Of a DNA stretch of 64,000 bases, positions 16,604 through 27,996 are shown one piece after another (positions within the stretch are counted from its first letter, which is position 1; each line of letters begins with the position of its first letter). This DNA is from Rhodococcus sp. RD6.2. GTDB lineage: Bacteria > Actinomycetota > Actinomycetes > Mycobacteriales > Mycobacteriaceae. The DNA lies in NCBI RefSeq assembly GCF_001040705.1, contig NZ_CVQP01000005.1, positions 205,277 through 269,276 on the forward strand. Direction: 5' to 3'. The notes beneath the pieces are model-generated. The model made no database searches, was not told the DNA's origin, and saw only the letters and a list, made by a program, of their open reading frames with translations. The translations under genes were made by a program, and so were the position numbers.

Positions 16604-17848
16604 TCAGCGTGTGATCCGCTCCGCGACGATCACCGCGTCACGCACGCGATCGTCCGAATCGGCGGAGAGCCGTTCGAGTTCGGCCGTGTACCGCGCGCGG
16701 CGGTCCGCCGCCAGCCGGACATCCGCGAGGACGACCACGGCGTGTCGGCGAACGGCGGCCCATTCCGATCCGAGACCCCCGAAGGCGACCTCGACCTCGT
16801 CCGCAGCGAGCACGCAGTAGCCGCTGCCGGGGGCCAGGCGCACGCAGACGGGGTCGTGCAGCGAGGGATGGGCCGTCAGCGCCGCCTCGAGCGGGGCGTA
16901 GTCGAGCGGCGTCGGGACCCCGATGTCGCGGAACGAGGTGTACGGCGCGGTGAGTGCCCGGACGGCGACCTCCTCGGGTAGGCGTTCGATCCGCGCGACC
17001 GCGACGTCCATCCGGCCGAGGCGGGCGAGTGCTGCGGCGGCCCAGGCGCGGTCCGGAACGGACAGCGACCGCGTCGCGACGACCGCATCCAACGCGTCGA
17101 CGACATCGTCGGACGATTCGCCCAGTTCACCGAGAAGTTTTGCCCATTGCCACTTCTCGCGAGCTCGCCGAATCCGGTCCAGCACCGTGGGAACGGCGTC
17201 GCGACCGAGCTCGCGAAGCCAGGCGATCGCGCGTTCGGCTCCCGGTGGCGGCGAGACGTGTGCGTCGACGATCTCGACGAGTTCGGCGATACGCGCCCCC
17301 ACGGGCAGAGCGGCAAGCCGGTCGACGGCGACCTGTTCCTCGTCCAGCTCGGGGAAGTGCTTGCGCACCTGCGCCTTCGACAGACTCAGTGGAATCAGCT
17401 CCCACGCCTCGTCCATCGCGACGGCGACGAAGTCGCGGTCGACGATCCCCTCGTCGACGAGGATGCGGCGGGCGGCGCGACACGCCTTGGCGGCGGTGCG
17501 CTCGAATCGAAGGTGCACGTGGTCCCAGTTGGCGTCGTCGCCCGCGGTCGCCGCGGCCGTGAGCGCCTCGGCGACCGCGTCGTCGTCGTCCCCGGGGTCG
17601 AGTTGCCACGGCCAGTCCGCGGGACTCCAGCGCAGGGCGTCGGCGTCGAATCTCTCGGTGGCGACGGACGCGAGCGAACGCTCACTGGCCACACCGATCA
17701 CCGGCCACGCGATCACACCGCCGGACTCGGCGTAGAACTCGTGGAGCGCGGCGCCGTAGATCCGATCGTCCGGGTGTTCGGCGTGCATCCGCCGCACGAA
17801 CTCGACGATCCGGTCCCGAAACGTCGTCTCCACTCGCGCCCAGTCCAC
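16604..17848 (-). CDS. DUF4303-like protein with HEAT-like C-terminal half
   Basis: The protein has 414 residues. The N-terminus (MDWARVETTFRDRIVEFVRR, then DDRIYGAALHEFYAESGGVI) resembles DUF4303 proteins. The second half is alanine-rich helical repeats such as ARIAELVEIVDAH, AIAWLRELGRDAVPTVLDRI and RAWAAAALARLGRMDVAVARI, consistent with HEAT-like solenoid repeats. No catalytic motif is visible. It may be a protein-interaction or immunity-type factor, but this is a guess. It ends seven bases from the convergent secreted-protein gene. Confidence 0.7.
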   Translation of the reverse strand: MDWARVETTFRDRIVEFVRRMHAEHPDDRIYGAALHEFYAESGGVIAWPVIGVASERSLASVATERFDADALRWSPADWPWQLDPGDDDDAVAEALTAAATAGDDANWDHVHLRFERTAAKACRAARRILVDEGIVDRDFVAVAMDEAWELIPLSLSKAQVRKHFPELDEEQVAVDRLAALPVGARIAELVEIVDAHVSPPPGAERAIAWLRELGRDAVPTVLDRIRRAREKWQWAKLLGELGESSDDVVDALDAVVATRSLSVPDRAWAAAALARLGRMDVAVARIERLPEEVAVRALTAPYTSFRDIGVPTPLDYAPLEAALTAHPSLHDPVCVRLAPGSGYCVLAADEVEVAFGGLGSEWAAVRRHAVVVLADVRLAADRRARYTAELERLSADSDDRVRDAVIVAERITR

Positions 17849-17990
17849 ACGCAGACCCTAGCCGCGGGCACGGACACCCCGCCTCCGACAACAGTCGACG
17901 TTCGGCGCCGCCGGGCTTCTGCGGGACGCGGTGTCCCGCTGCCCGGGACACCGCTCGAACCCCCGTCGACGGACGGTGGAGGATACGGGC

Positions 17991-18416
17991 ATGACCAGCG
18001 ACTTTGTTCAGAACGAGGCACCCGCCGAGGCGATTCGATCCCTCATCGCCCGCATCGCCCACGCCGCCGATGAGGCGGACGTCGTCACCTACTCCCAGCT
18101 CTACACCGAGGACGCCGTGTGGGAGATGACCGGCTCCCGGCCGCAGCTGAACTCCGGACTCGCCGAGATCCAGGCTGCAACCCGCGCACGCCGAGCGTCG
18201 GGCACCTCCGGACCCGGCACCGAAACCCGCCACCTTGCCTCGTGTATCGACGTCACCGTCGACTCCCCCGCCGAGGCCCGGGCGGAATCGTCGTGGCAGT
18301 TCTACTCCGACACCACCACCGCACCTCGGCTGACCACCATCGGCCGCTATCACGACAGGTTCCGTCGCGTGGACGGACGCTGGCTCCTGGCGCACCGCAC
18401 CATCACCATCGGCTGA
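17991..18416 (+). CDS. NTF2/SnoaL-like protein
   Basis: The protein has 141 residues. AEAIRSLIARIAHAADEADV and YTEDAVWEMTGSRP at the N-terminus and IGRYHDRFRRVDGRWLLAHR at the C-terminus fit the SnoaL-like family. The ATG at 17991 follows GGAGGATACGGGC. It is convergent with an SDR gene, and a short CGGCC-GCAA-GGCCG hairpin (18428-18441) lies between them. The role is unknown. Relatives often sit beside dehydrogenases acting on ring compounds. Confidence 0.78.
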   Translation: MTSDFVQNEAPAEAIRSLIARIAHAADEADVVTYSQLYTEDAVWEMTGSRPQLNSGLAEIQAATRARRASGTSGPGTETRHLASCIDVTVDSPAEARAESSWQFYSDTTTAPRLTTIGRYHDRFRRVDGRWLLAHRTITIG

Positions 18417-18443
18417 CGAACCTGCTTCGGCCGCAAGGCCGGC

Positions 18444-19232
18444 TCAGTCCACTGCGGGCGCCCACTGCACGCCATTGATGTGACCGCCGCCGTCCACGAA
18501 CAGCGTGTTGCCGGTCAGGTACCGGGAATCGTCGCTCGCCAGAAACGCCGCGACCGTACCGATGTCGTCGAGGGGATCGCCGATGCGTCCCATGGGGTTC
18601 GCCGCGGCCTGCGCGGCCGCCATCTGAGGATTGGCGTCGGCGACCCGCTGGTACGCCGCACTCTGCGCACCCGGACAGATGACGTTGCAGCACACCTGTT
18701 TCGGCGCCCACTCACGCGCCGCCGTCCGCGTCATGCTGCGCAGGGCTTCCTTCGCCGCGTTGTACGGCGCCGAGTACATGTGGGCGTTGACGCCGTTGAG
18801 GCTGCACATCGTGATGACCCGCCCGGTTCCGTTCGCGGCCAGTGCCGGGTAGGCACGCTGCATGGCCCAGAACGCTGCCATCACCCCCATGTCGAACCCG
18901 GCCCGCATGGCGTCCTCAGCAGTCTTCTCGATCCGCTCGAAACCCAGTGAACGCCAAGCATTGTTGACGAGGATGTCCAGCCGGCCGAACTCCTCCGTCG
19001 CGGCGTCGACCATCGCGTGCACCTGGTCGCGGTCGGTGACGTCGGTGCGCTGGAACAGCGCGCGCACACCCCACTCGTCGGTCAGCCAGCGCGCGGTGTC
19101 GACGCCGGCGGCCTCGTCCACCTCCGCGACGACGACACTCGCGCCTTCACGTGCCAGCGCGCCCGCGACCCCGCGGCCGATACCCATGCCTGCGCCGGTG
19201 ACCACAGCCACCCGCCCGTCCAGCTTGCCCAT
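18444..19232 (-). CDS. Short-chain dehydrogenase/reductase (SDR)
   Basis: The protein has 262 residues. It has VAVVTGAGMGIGRGVAGALA for NAD(P) binding, LDILVNNAW, the catalytic serine region TMCSLNGVN and the YNAAK motif in APYNAAKEALRSMTR. The C-terminus has the usual YLTGNTLFVDGGGHINGVQW. It is probably an alcohol or 3-hydroxyacyl dehydrogenase. It lies downstream of the FadE34/Ltp1/hydratase/PaaI operon but is separated from it by a long hairpin, so it may be transcribed separately. Confidence 0.86.
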   Translation of the reverse strand: MGKLDGRVAVVTGAGMGIGRGVAGALAREGASVVVAEVDEAAGVDTARWLTDEWGVRALFQRTDVTDRDQVHAMVDAATEEFGRLDILVNNAWRSLGFERIEKTAEDAMRAGFDMGVMAAFWAMQRAYPALAANGTGRVITMCSLNGVNAHMYSAPYNAAKEALRSMTRTAAREWAPKQVCCNVICPGAQSAAYQRVADANPQMAAAQAAANPMGRIGDPLDDIGTVAAFLASDDSRYLTGNTLFVDGGGHINGVQWAPAVD

Positions 19233-19272
19233 GCCCTGTCCTTCCGTGGCGCGAAAGCCCTCTCACCGACCT

Positions 19273-19323
19273 GACCGAATGTCGCGTTCGGTCACGTGAA
19301 GTGACCGAACGTCACATTCGGCC
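19273..19323. terminator. 23-bp inverted repeat downstream of the PaaI gene
   Basis: Arms 19273-19295 and 19301-19323 pair over 23 bases with two mismatches and a five-base loop. It follows the minus-strand gene ending at 19331. The inner GTGAC sequences resemble those of the hairpins at 481 and 2637. Confidence 0.6.
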
Positions 19324-19330
19324 AACGTGC

Positions 19331-19987
19331 TCAGCGGGGGCGGGGAACCGTCTTGTCGACGAACAGTGCCTCGACGGACACGCAGACGGTGCCGTCGGCG
19401 GTGCGGATGTCGCCGACCGTGTTGATCTTGCGGCCGTCCTGGGAGGCGAGACGCCCGGAGACGGTCAGGGGCTCGAACAGCGGCGTCGGACGGTGGTAGC
19501 GGACGTTCAACTGCGCGGTCGCGCCGCTACGCCCGGACCAGGCGTTCGCGACGCCGAGGAGATGGTCGAGCAGCAAAGCCGACACGCCTCCGTGCACGTG
19601 CCCGGGCGGACCCTGGTACGGCATGGTCAGACTGACGACGCTGCGCACCGACCCGTCGTCGTGACCGGTGACGACCAGCGGCGGCGCGAGCGCATTCTCG
19701 GGTCCGGTGACGGGGTCGTGACGGGTGACGCCCTCTCCGGCCCACATGTCGACGAGCCGTTCCGCGACGGCAGGCGCATGTTCCTCGAGGTGTTCGGCGA
19801 TGCTGTTGAGTTCCTCCGCAACGCGTTCGAGGTTCGCGTTGGACCGGTCGGTGCGCAGCAGCGCATCCACGACGCGCCGCGCGGCGGCGGCGGCGTGGTC
19901 GACGGCGGTGTCCTGAGGAGCCGACGTCAGAACGGTGCCGTCCGGCGCATTCCCGACGGTCGGGTGGGTGCTCGGATCTACTCTCAT
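19331..19987 (-). CDS. PaaI-family hotdog thioesterase
   Basis: The protein has 218 residues. The C-terminal two thirds is a hotdog domain with YQGPPGHVHGGVSALLLDHLLG (the HGG motif before the central helix) and TAQLNVRYHRPTPLFEPL. The N-terminal 80 residues are an alanine-rich helical extension. The enzyme would hydrolyse a CoA thioester, releasing trapped CoA during side-chain breakdown. Its start overlaps the stop of the upstream hydratase by four bases (ATGA). It is the last gene of the operon starting at 24264. Confidence 0.84.
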   Translation of the reverse strand: MRVDPSTHPTVGNAPDGTVLTSAPQDTAVDHAAAAARRVVDALLRTDRSNANLERVAEELNSIAEHLEEHAPAVAERLVDMWAGEGVTRHDPVTGPENALAPPLVVTGHDDGSVRSVVSLTMPYQGPPGHVHGGVSALLLDHLLGVANAWSGRSGATAQLNVRYHRPTPLFEPLTVSGRLASQDGRKINTVGDIRTADGTVCVSVEALFVDKTVPRPR

Positions 19988-20853
19988 CGGATCTCCATGC
20001 TCGCGTGGGTCAGCACCGGCTGCCCGTCCCGTTCGGGGCAGGTGGCCCGCAGGGTCAGGCGGTCGCCGTCCTGCCAGACGGCGGTCTCGATCGTCTCCCC
20101 CGGATAGAGAGACCCGGCGAACCGAACCGAGAACGACTGCACACGAGAGGGATCGCCGTCCAGGACGCCGTCGACGACGGCCTTGCACACGACGCCGTAC
20201 GACGCGAGTCCGTGCAGGATCGGCTGGTCGAAACCAGCCATCTTCGCGAACGCCGGGTCGGCGTGCAACGGGTTCAGGTCGCCGCTGAGCCGGTACACCA
20301 GCGCCTGCTGCGTCGATGTCGGCGAGACCAGCACCTTGTCGGGGGCATGGTCCGGTGCCGCGGCGGGCACCTCCGGTCCGGCGTCCCCGCCGAATCCACC
20401 CTCGCCACGGGCCCAGATCTGCATTGCGCTGGTCCACAACGGATTTCCGTCGGCATCGGTTGCCGTCTGTTCCAGCACGACGACTGCCGCCTTGCCCTTG
20501 TCCCACACCGCGGGGATCCGCGACGAGATCGTCACGGTCCCCGAGGCCGGGATCGGTGCGTGCAGCGTCAACGACTGCCCGCCGTGCAGGATCTTGCGGA
20601 GATCGACGTCGATACCGGGCAGGTTCATCCCGGCCGGCTTCACCGTGCCGGCCGAGACGCCCTGCCCGGCGACCATCGCGAAGGTCGGCAGTACGCGCAG
20701 GTCCTTCTCGTACACCCATCCGAGTTCGGCGGGGTCGAGCGAGGCGGTACCCGCCCCCAATCCCAGGTGGTACAGGATCACGTCACGTTCGGTCCAGCTG
20801 ACCTCGCGGACGGTGGGGGCTGCGGACAGCGCGGCCTTCACGTCGATCGGCAT
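19984..20853 (-). CDS. MaoC-type 2-enoyl-CoA hydratase, Hsd4B-like
   Basis: The protein has 289 residues with two hotdog halves. The N-terminal half begins MPIDVKAALSA and has YHLGLGAGTASLDPAELGWVYE, split over the usual entry motif. The second half has the hydratase motif YRLSGDLNPLHADPAFAKMAGF followed by PILHGLASYG. This closely resembles M. tuberculosis Hsd4B (Rv3538), an enoyl-CoA hydratase next to kstD. It would hydrate the enoyl-CoA made by the FadE34-like enzyme before thiolysis. It follows the Ltp1-like gene by five bases. Confidence 0.88.
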   Translation of the reverse strand: MPIDVKAALSAAPTVREVSWTERDVILYHLGLGAGTASLDPAELGWVYEKDLRVLPTFAMVAGQGVSAGTVKPAGMNLPGIDVDLRKILHGGQSLTLHAPIPASGTVTISSRIPAVWDKGKAAVVVLEQTATDADGNPLWTSAMQIWARGEGGFGGDAGPEVPAAAPDHAPDKVLVSPTSTQQALVYRLSGDLNPLHADPAFAKMAGFDQPILHGLASYGVVCKAVVDGVLDGDPSRVQSFSVRFAGSLYPGETIETAVWQDGDRLTLRATCPERDGQPVLTHASMEIR

Positions 20854-20858
20854 TGTGG

Positions 20859-22064
20859 TTACGACTCCTTGGAGATGGTTCCGGACTGGTAGAGCGTGAC
20901 GACGCACGCGCCGCCGAGGCCCAGGTTGTGTTGCAGGGCAACGGAAGCACCGTCGACCTGTCGTGCATCGGCCAGACCGCGCAGCTGCCAGTTCAGTTCG
21001 GCACACTGGGCGAGGCCGGTGGCGCCGAGCGGGTGGCCCTTGGAGATCAGTCCGCCGGACGGGTTGACGACCCACTTGCCGCCGTAGGTGGTGGCGCCGG
21101 ATTCGACGAGCTTGCCGCCCTCACCGGGCGCGCAGAGGCCGAGGCCCTCGTAGGTGATGATCTCGTTGATCGCGAAGCAGTCGTGCAACTCGATGACGTC
21201 GACGTCGTCGACGGTCAGGCCGGACTCCGCGAACACCTGCTCCGCGGCGGCGCGGGTCATCGGGGCACCGACGACGTCGATCATCGACTTCTCCGAGAAC
21301 GCCTCGGTGGTGTCGGTGGTGATCGCCTGCGCGACGATCTCGATCGCCTGGTCCTCGAGTCCGTGCTCGCGGACGAACTTCTCGCTCACGACGATCGCGG
21401 CGCCTGCGCCGTCCGAGGTCGGCGAGCACTGCGACCGCGTCAGCGGCGCGTGGATCATCTTGTCGGCCAGGACCTGCTCGAGGGTGTACTCGTCCTGGAA
21501 CTGCGCGTACGGGTTGTTCACGGAGTGCTTGTGGTTCTTCACGGCGACCGCGGCGATCTGCTCGACGGTGGTGCCGTAGCGCTCCATGTGCTCGACGGCG
21601 GCGTTGCCGAACAGCTGCGCCGTCATCGGGCCCTTGGCCCAGCCGTGCTTGCCGACCATCACCTTGAGCTGCTCGTCGAGAGTGGTGACCTTCGGCATCT
21701 CACCGGTTCCGGTCATCGACGTCTTCGTCATCTTCTCGAAGCCGACGGCCAGCGCGCAGTCCACGAATCCGGCCTGGACCCACTCGCGGGCCATCAGCAG
21801 CGCCGTGGAGCCGGTGGCGCAGTTGTTGTTGACGTTGACGATCGGGATACCGGTCAGTCCCGTCTCGTACAGGGCACGCTGACCTGCGGTCGACGCACCG
21901 AACACGTAGCCGGCTGCGGCGCGCTGGACCTGCGAGTAGTCGATGCCCGCGTCCGCGAGCGCCTTGCCGACGGCCTCGGTGACCATGTCCGGGTACTCCC
22001 AGTCCCGAGACTCGATCTTCTCGAACTTGGTCATGCCGACGCCGACGACGAAGGTGCGGTTCAT
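20859..22064 (-). CDS. SCPx-type thiolase / lipid-transfer protein, Ltp1-like
   Basis: The protein has 401 residues. It is thiolase-fold with [20 protein letters not shown] around the active Cys, [58 protein letters not shown] and [21 protein letters not shown]. These closely match the Ltp1 (Rv2790c) and mammalian SCPx thiolase type. Such proteins cleave branched 3-ketoacyl-CoA or carry out retro-aldol side-chain steps. It lies 10 bases after the fused acyl-CoA dehydrogenase and just before the hydratase, so it is in the same operon. Confidence 0.88.
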   Translation of the reverse strand: MNRTFVVGVGMTKFEKIESRDWEYPDMVTEAVGKALADAGIDYSQVQRAAAGYVFGASTAGQRALYETGLTGIPIVNVNNNCATGSTALLMAREWVQAGFVDCALAVGFEKMTKTSMTGTGEMPKVTTLDEQLKVMVGKHGWAKGPMTAQLFGNAAVEHMERYGTTVEQIAAVAVKNHKHSVNNPYAQFQDEYTLEQVLADKMIHAPLTRSQCSPTSDGAGAAIVVSEKFVREHGLEDQAIEIVAQAITTDTTEAFSEKSMIDVVGAPMTRAAAEQVFAESGLTVDDVDVIELHDCFAINEIITYEGLGLCAPGEGGKLVESGATTYGGKWVVNPSGGLISKGHPLGATGLAQCAELNWQLRGLADARQVDGASVALQHNLGLGGACVVTLYQSGTISKES

Positions 22065-22074
22065 GCTGTGGTGC

Positions 22075-24264
22075 TCACTTTCCGGGTTCTGGATCGCGAG
22101 GCAGACCGAGGATCCGCTCGCCGATGATGTTCAACTGAACATTCGTCGTACCACCGGCGATGGACATGCATTGGGCGTTCAGGAACATCTGTGTCGCGGA
22201 TCTCCGGTCCTGCTCACCGAGCAGCGCCGTCGGACCCGCCCAGTCCATCGCGACCTCCCACACCTGCTGGATGTGCTCGACCCCGAGCAGCTTGGCGATC
22301 GACGACTCGGCACCCGGCTGCGCGCCCGACAGGGACCGCAACGTGGTCCGCAGACCCATCAGCCCGCCCGACTGGGCGTCGCAGAGCACCTTGCCGAGGA
22401 CGGTGAGCTGGTCGTCGTCGAGGCCGCCCGGCACCGTCTCGGCGAGGCGCAGCAGAGCCTCGCCACCGGAACCGAGCGACGAGTCGTGCGAGAGCGAGAC
22501 CCGCTCGTTGGCGAGGGTCGTGCGGGCGAGCTTCCAGCCGTCGCCCGGCTCGGCGACCAGGCAGTCGTCGGGGACGAACACGTCGTCGAAGAACACCTCG
22601 TTGAAGAGCGCTTCACCGGTGATCTCACGCAGCGGACGGATGTCGAGTCCGTCGGAGTTCCTGATGTCGATCAGGAAGTACGACAGGCCCTTGTGCTTGG
22701 GCACGTCGCCATCGGTGCGGGCCAGGCAGATGCCCCAGTGGGCGTCGCGGGCCATCGACGTCCACACTTTCTGTCCGTTCAGCCTCCAGCCGCCGTCGAC
22801 CTTCGTGGCCTTCGTGGACAGGCCCGCGAGATCGGAACCGGCGCCCGGCTCGGAGAACAGCTGGCACCAGACGATGTCACCGCGCAGCGACGCGGGCAGG
22901 AATCGTTGCGTCTGCTCGTCGCTGCCGTGCGCGATGAGGGTGGGCACCACCCAGTTGCCGATGATCATGTCGTGCGGCGTGATCTTCACGGCCCGCAGTT
23001 CCTCGGCGATCACGAGTTGGGTGACGGCATCGGCGCCCTTGCCCCACGGGGCAGGCAGGTGCGGTGACGTGTAGCCCTTCTCGGCGAGGTAGCTCGTGCG
23101 CTCGGCACCGTCTAGTGCCACGGCCGCACCGAGTTCGGCGCGGACGTCCTCGCGGATCCGGTCGGCTTCATCGGGCAGGTCGATGCCGAGGACGCGACGT
23201 GCACCCTGGATGGTCAGGTTCGCGACGCGGCGCTTCCAGGAAGCGGTCGACCCCAACAGGATTCGCAGCGACTGTGCGCGCCGCAGGTACAGGTGCGCGT
23301 CGTGTTCCCAGGTGTAGCCGATGCCGCCGAGGATCTGGATGCAGTCCTTGGTGACCTGGAATGCGGCCTCCGGCGCGACTGCCGCGGCGACGGCGGCCGC
23401 CAGCGACGACTCGGCATCGGTGACGTCCTCACCGAGGGCACGGGCGGCGTCCCAGGCCGTGACGCGGGCCTGCTCGGTGAGGCTCAGCATGCGGGCGGCC
23501 TTGTGCTTGACGCCCTGGTACTGCCCGATGACCCGACCGAACTGCTGCCGGACCCGCGCGTAGTCGGCTGCGGTGGTCGTGGCCCAGTCCGCGAGGCCGG
23601 ACGCCTCGGCGGCGAACAGCGTTGCGGCAATGTCGAGAATCCGCTGCGGGTCCAGCGTCAGGATGTCGCTGTCGACGAGGGGCAGGGTACGTGCGGTGAT
23701 CTCGGCGTTGCGGCGCACGACGTCGTGGCTCGGCAGGTCGGTCACGTCGAGGCGGTCGCGGCCCAGGACCACGAACGCGAGCGAGCCGCGGTCGTCGGCC
23801 GCGAGCAGGAAGACGTCGCCGACCTGTCCGCCGAGGACGAGGCTCGACGTACCGGACAGGGTGAGCGCGTCACCGTCGCGATCGATGCGCAGCGAACCGG
23901 ACTGCAGGGCAGCCGCGCCGGTCAGGGTGCCGTCGGCCAGGGCTGCCAGTTCGCCGGTGCGGCCGGCCTCCTGCAGAACGGCGGAGACGAGCACCGTCGG
24001 CAGGAACGGTCCTGGCACCATGGAGCGTCCGAGTTCCTCTGTCACGACAGCGGTTTCGAGGAGGCCGTATCCAGCGCCGCCGTTCTCCTCCGAGAGGTGC
24101 AGGCCGAGCATGCCGAGTTCGGCGAGGGAACCCCAGTACGACGGGCGCGTCTCGACCTTCGCCTCGACGGCGTCGCGGATGACGGTGGGGGTCGCGTGCC
24201 GGGCCGCCCAGCCGCGCACGGAGTCGCGGAGTTCGCGGTCCTCGTCGGTCAATCCAATGGTCAC
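22075..24264 (-). CDS. Fused two-domain acyl-CoA dehydrogenase, FadE34-like
   Basis: The protein has 729 residues, about twice normal length. The first domain (about 1-370) begins [20 protein letters not shown] and ends around [18 protein letters not shown]. The second (about 380-729) has [58 protein letters not shown] and the terminal [21 protein letters not shown] tandem fusion of this size is the layout of FadE34 (ChsE3) beside kstR in M. tuberculosis, which acts on steroid side-chain CoA esters. It starts at GTG 24264 and heads a four-gene operon. Confidence 0.88.
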   Translation of the reverse strand: MTIGLTDEDRELRDSVRGWAARHATPTVIRDAVEAKVETRPSYWGSLAELGMLGLHLSEENGGAGYGLLETAVVTEELGRSMVPGPFLPTVLVSAVLQEAGRTGELAALADGTLTGAAALQSGSLRIDRDGDALTLSGTSSLVLGGQVGDVFLLAADDRGSLAFVVLGRDRLDVTDLPSHDVVRRNAEITARTLPLVDSDILTLDPQRILDIAATLFAAEASGLADWATTTAADYARVRQQFGRVIGQYQGVKHKAARMLSLTEQARVTAWDAARALGEDVTDAESSLAAAVAAAVAPEAAFQVTKDCIQILGGIGYTWEHDAHLYLRRAQSLRILLGSTASWKRRVANLTIQGARRVLGIDLPDEADRIREDVRAELGAAVALDGAERTSYLAEKGYTSPHLPAPWGKGADAVTQLVIAEELRAVKITPHDMIIGNWVVPTLIAHGSDEQTQRFLPASLRGDIVWCQLFSEPGAGSDLAGLSTKATKVDGGWRLNGQKVWTSMARDAHWGICLARTDGDVPKHKGLSYFLIDIRNSDGLDIRPLREITGEALFNEVFFDDVFVPDDCLVAEPGDGWKLARTTLANERVSLSHDSSLGSGGEALLRLAETVPGGLDDDQLTVLGKVLCDAQSGGLMGLRTTLRSLSGAQPGAESSIAKLLGVEHIQQVWEVAMDWAGPTALLGEQDRRSATQMFLNAQCMSIAGGTTNVQLNIIGERILGLPRDPEPGK

Positions 24265-24287
24265 GGTATGTCCTTACCGGCGCTCCA

Positions 24288-24335
24288 CGCATGTGCGCCT
24301 TTGGTAGTAGGAGCTGCCACAAAGGCGCACATGCG
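24288..24335. terminator. 16-bp perfect hairpin between thiolase and FadE34-like genes
   Basis: CGCATGTGCGCCTTTG (24288-24303) pairs with 24320-24335 across a 16-base loop. It follows the thiolase gene (stop at 24346, minus strand) and precedes the FadE34-like start. It may end or attenuate the thiolase transcript. Confidence 0.65.
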
Positions 24336-24345
24336 CCGTGGGCGC

Positions 24346-25551
<1,206 letters not shown>

Positions 25552-25614
25552 TTATGGGGAGAGACCTGTCCGGCGATGTCCCACCGAGCGGGACCGGCAC
25601 GCCGGGGGCGAGTT

Positions 25615-26217
25615 CTACAACTCGCCGAGCAGCAGGTCGCAGGCGACACGCAGGTCCGAATCGAGGTCCGGAATGGAAGTGCGATTGTTCAGCCCGGCCT
25701 GGATCAGGCCGAACCACAGCGCCACGACCAGTCGGATGACCGTGGCCTGCCGCACCGTCGGCTCGTCGATCCCGGCGGCCCCGAGGAGCAGGTTGTCGAA
25801 GTGCCGATCGATCTTCCCGACATCGGGGATCGTGGCTGCGTTCGAGGTCGCGTTCGACTGGATCATCGCGGTCGCGAGCAGCGGGGTCCGCAACAGCGCG
25901 CGGGTGGCGTGCTGCAGGGCGTCGTAGACGGCATCGGCCGGCGTCGTGCCCGCACGCGGATTCCGGGCGAGGACCGCACCCATCCGGTCGATCTGATCCA
26001 CCATCACGGCCACGAACAGGTGCGACTTGGACGGGAAGTACCGGTAGAGCGTGCCGATCGCGACGCCGGCGAGCTTCGCGACCTCCTGCATCTGCACTCG
26101 TTCGAGGTCCTTCTCCGCGCCGAGCTGGGCGGCCACCTGCAGGATGCGGCCATGCCGGGCGCGCTGCTCGAGCGAGCTCGGCTCGGCGGCGTCGCGTGCC
26201 TCCGCAAGTCTCGGCAT
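25615..26217 (-). CDS. TetR-family regulator, KstR-like
   Basis: The protein has 200 residues. The N-terminal helix-turn-helix contains HGRILQVAAQLGAEKDLERV then MQEVAKLAGVAIGTLYRYFPSK and HLF, the classic TetR recognition helix. The C-terminal part (TRALLRTPLLATAMIQSNAT) resembles KstR, the repressor of cholesterol genes that binds a steroid CoA thioester. The ATG at 26217 follows GGGGGA by five bases and is preferred over GTG 26238. It is flanked by a thiolase and kstD, so local control is likely. Whether it is the true KstR or a paralogue cannot be settled by eye. Confidence 0.84.
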   Translation of the reverse strand: MPRLAEARDAAEPSSLEQRARHGRILQVAAQLGAEKDLERVQMQEVAKLAGVAIGTLYRYFPSKSHLFVAVMVDQIDRMGAVLARNPRAGTTPADAVYDALQHATRALLRTPLLATAMIQSNATSNAATIPDVGKIDRHFDNLLLGAAGIDEPTVRQATVIRLVVALWFGLIQAGLNNRTSIPDLDSDLRVACDLLLGEL

Positions 26218-26371
26218 GTCGGTCCCCCAGTTCTTCACACGTCTACAACGAGCCTAGATCCTGACACCCGCGATGGTCGCCCGGTCCCGTGTTCCGCTCA
26301 GTGGGAGCACATCTGCCCGCATCGCTCCCCCTGCGATTGCCTGTGACCACATTCGATGCGATGGAGGGCAC

Positions 26372-27895
26372 ATGACGGAGTGGACGGACGAATACGACGT
26401 GGTCGTGGTCGGGTCCGGTGGCGGCGCACTGACGGGCGCGTTCACCGCGGCCTCGGCCGGCCTGCGGACGGCGATTCTGGAGAAGACCGGTCTGTTCGGC
26501 GGCACCTCCTCCTACTCGGGCGGGTCGATCTGGCTGCCCGGAACCCAGGTGCAGGAACGGGCAGGACTGCCCGACTCCACCGAACTCGCCCGCACCTACC
26601 TGCGCACACTGCTCGGTGACGCCGAGTCCGCCAGGCAGGATGCCTACGTCGACACCGCCCCCGCAGTCGTCGAGTTCCTCGAACGCGACCCGAACATCGA
26701 GTTCGAGTTCCGGGCGTTCCCCGACTACTACCGAGCCGACGGACGCCTCGACACGGGCCGTTCGATCAACGCCCTCGACCTCGATCCCGCCGACATCGGT
26801 GACCTCGCCTCCCTGGTGCGACCCGAGCTGGACCAGGACCGCACCGGTCAGGGGCACGTGCCCGGCCAGCTGATCGGTGGCCGCGCCCTGATCGGACGGC
26901 TGCTTTCCGCGATCGTGGGCACCGGCAACGCCGATCTGCGCCCGGACACCGCGCTGACCGAACTCGTCGTCGAGGGCGGTCGCGTCGTAGGCGTCGTCGC
27001 CACCCACCAGGGCGAGACCGTCCGCATCAAGGCGAACCGCGGCGTGCTGATGGCGGCCGGTGGCATCGAGGCCAACGACGCCGCTCGCGGCGAACACGGA
27101 ACTCCCGGCAAGGCCGACTGGTCGATGGGCCCGATCGGCGCCAACACAGGCGACGCCATCGCAGCCGGTGTCACGGCGGGCGGAGCAACGGCACTGCTCG
27201 ATCAGGCGTGGTTCTGCCCCGGCGTCGCGCAGCCCGACGGTACGGCAGCGTTCCTCGTCGGCATCCGCGGCGGCATCGTCGTCGACGCGAACGGCGACCG
27301 GTACCTCAACGAGTCGCTGCCCTACGACCAGTTCGGCCGGGCAATGCACGCGCACGGTGCGGACGAGAGTTCGTGGATGATCTTCGACTCCAGGGAGGGC
27401 GGCGGACTGCCCGGCATCAGCATCCCGAACACGGCCCCGGCCAAGCACCTCGAGGCAGGCACCTGGGTGCAGGCCGACACTCTCGAGGAGTTGGCGGCGA
27501 AGGCCGGACTGCCCGCGGATTCGGTGCGCGCCAGTGTCGAGCAGTTCAACGACTACGCGAAGCTCGGTGTCGACGAGTCCTTCCACCGCGGCGAGGACCC
27601 GTACGACAACTTCTTCTGCCCGCCGAACGGCAATCCCAACAGCGCGCTGACCGCGATCGAGAACGGCCCGTTCTTCGCGGCACGGATCGTGCTGTCGGAC
27701 CTGGGCGGCAAGGGCGGCCTGGTCACCGACGTAGACGGCCGCGTCCTGCGCACCGACGGCACCGCGATCGCAGGCCTGTACGCGGCGGGCAATACGTCCG
27801 CGTCGCTGAGCGGGAAGGTCTACCCGGGACCGGGCGTGCCCCTCGGCACCGCCATGACGTTCTCCTACCGCGCCGCCCGGCACATGGCCGGCTAG
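26372..27895 (+). CDS. kstD: 3-Ketosteroid delta-1-dehydrogenase
   Basis: The protein has 507 residues. The N-terminal FAD motif is YDVVVVGSGGGALTGAFTA, followed by ILEKTGLFGGTSSYSGGSIW. GVLMAAGGIEAND is the second nucleotide-binding element. The C-terminal AGLYAAGNTSASLSGKVYPG then PGVPLGTAMTFSYRAARH is diagnostic of KstD enzymes, which introduce the C1-C2 double bond of 3-ketosteroids using FAD. The ATG at 26372 follows GGAGGG. It is divergent from the KstR-like gene and matches the usual 500-570 residue range. With KshA at 58094 it would open ring B. Confidence 0.92.
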   Translation: MTEWTDEYDVVVVGSGGGALTGAFTAASAGLRTAILEKTGLFGGTSSYSGGSIWLPGTQVQERAGLPDSTELARTYLRTLLGDAESARQDAYVDTAPAVVEFLERDPNIEFEFRAFPDYYRADGRLDTGRSINALDLDPADIGDLASLVRPELDQDRTGQGHVPGQLIGGRALIGRLLSAIVGTGNADLRPDTALTELVVEGGRVVGVVATHQGETVRIKANRGVLMAAGGIEANDAARGEHGTPGKADWSMGPIGANTGDAIAAGVTAGGATALLDQAWFCPGVAQPDGTAAFLVGIRGGIVVDANGDRYLNESLPYDQFGRAMHAHGADESSWMIFDSREGGGLPGISIPNTAPAKHLEAGTWVQADTLEELAAKAGLPADSVRASVEQFNDYAKLGVDESFHRGEDPYDNFFCPPNGNPNSALTAIENGPFFAARIVLSDLGGKGGLVTDVDGRVLRTDGTAIAGLYAAGNTSASLSGKVYPGPGVPLGTAMTFSYRAARHMAG

Positions 27896-27920
27896 GAAAC
27901 CCGGCCCCCACCGGATCCGA

Positions 27921-27959
27921 AACGACCCCGCTCGACCGTGTCGGTCGAGCGGGGTCGTT
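27921..27959. terminator. 16-bp hairpin between kstD and fahA
   Basis: AACGACCCCGCTCGAC (27921-27936) pairs exactly with 27944-27959 across seven bases. It is a bidirectional terminator candidate between convergent genes. Confidence 0.75.
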
Positions 27960-27996
27960 CTGCCTTGTTCCGCGGTCGGATCGGCGCCGCGGCAGG

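Noticed and set aside
18428..18441. Short CGGCC-GCAA-GGCCG hairpin as a terminator
   Set aside because: A five-base stem is too short to call with confidence in GC-rich DNA, though it does lie between convergent genes.
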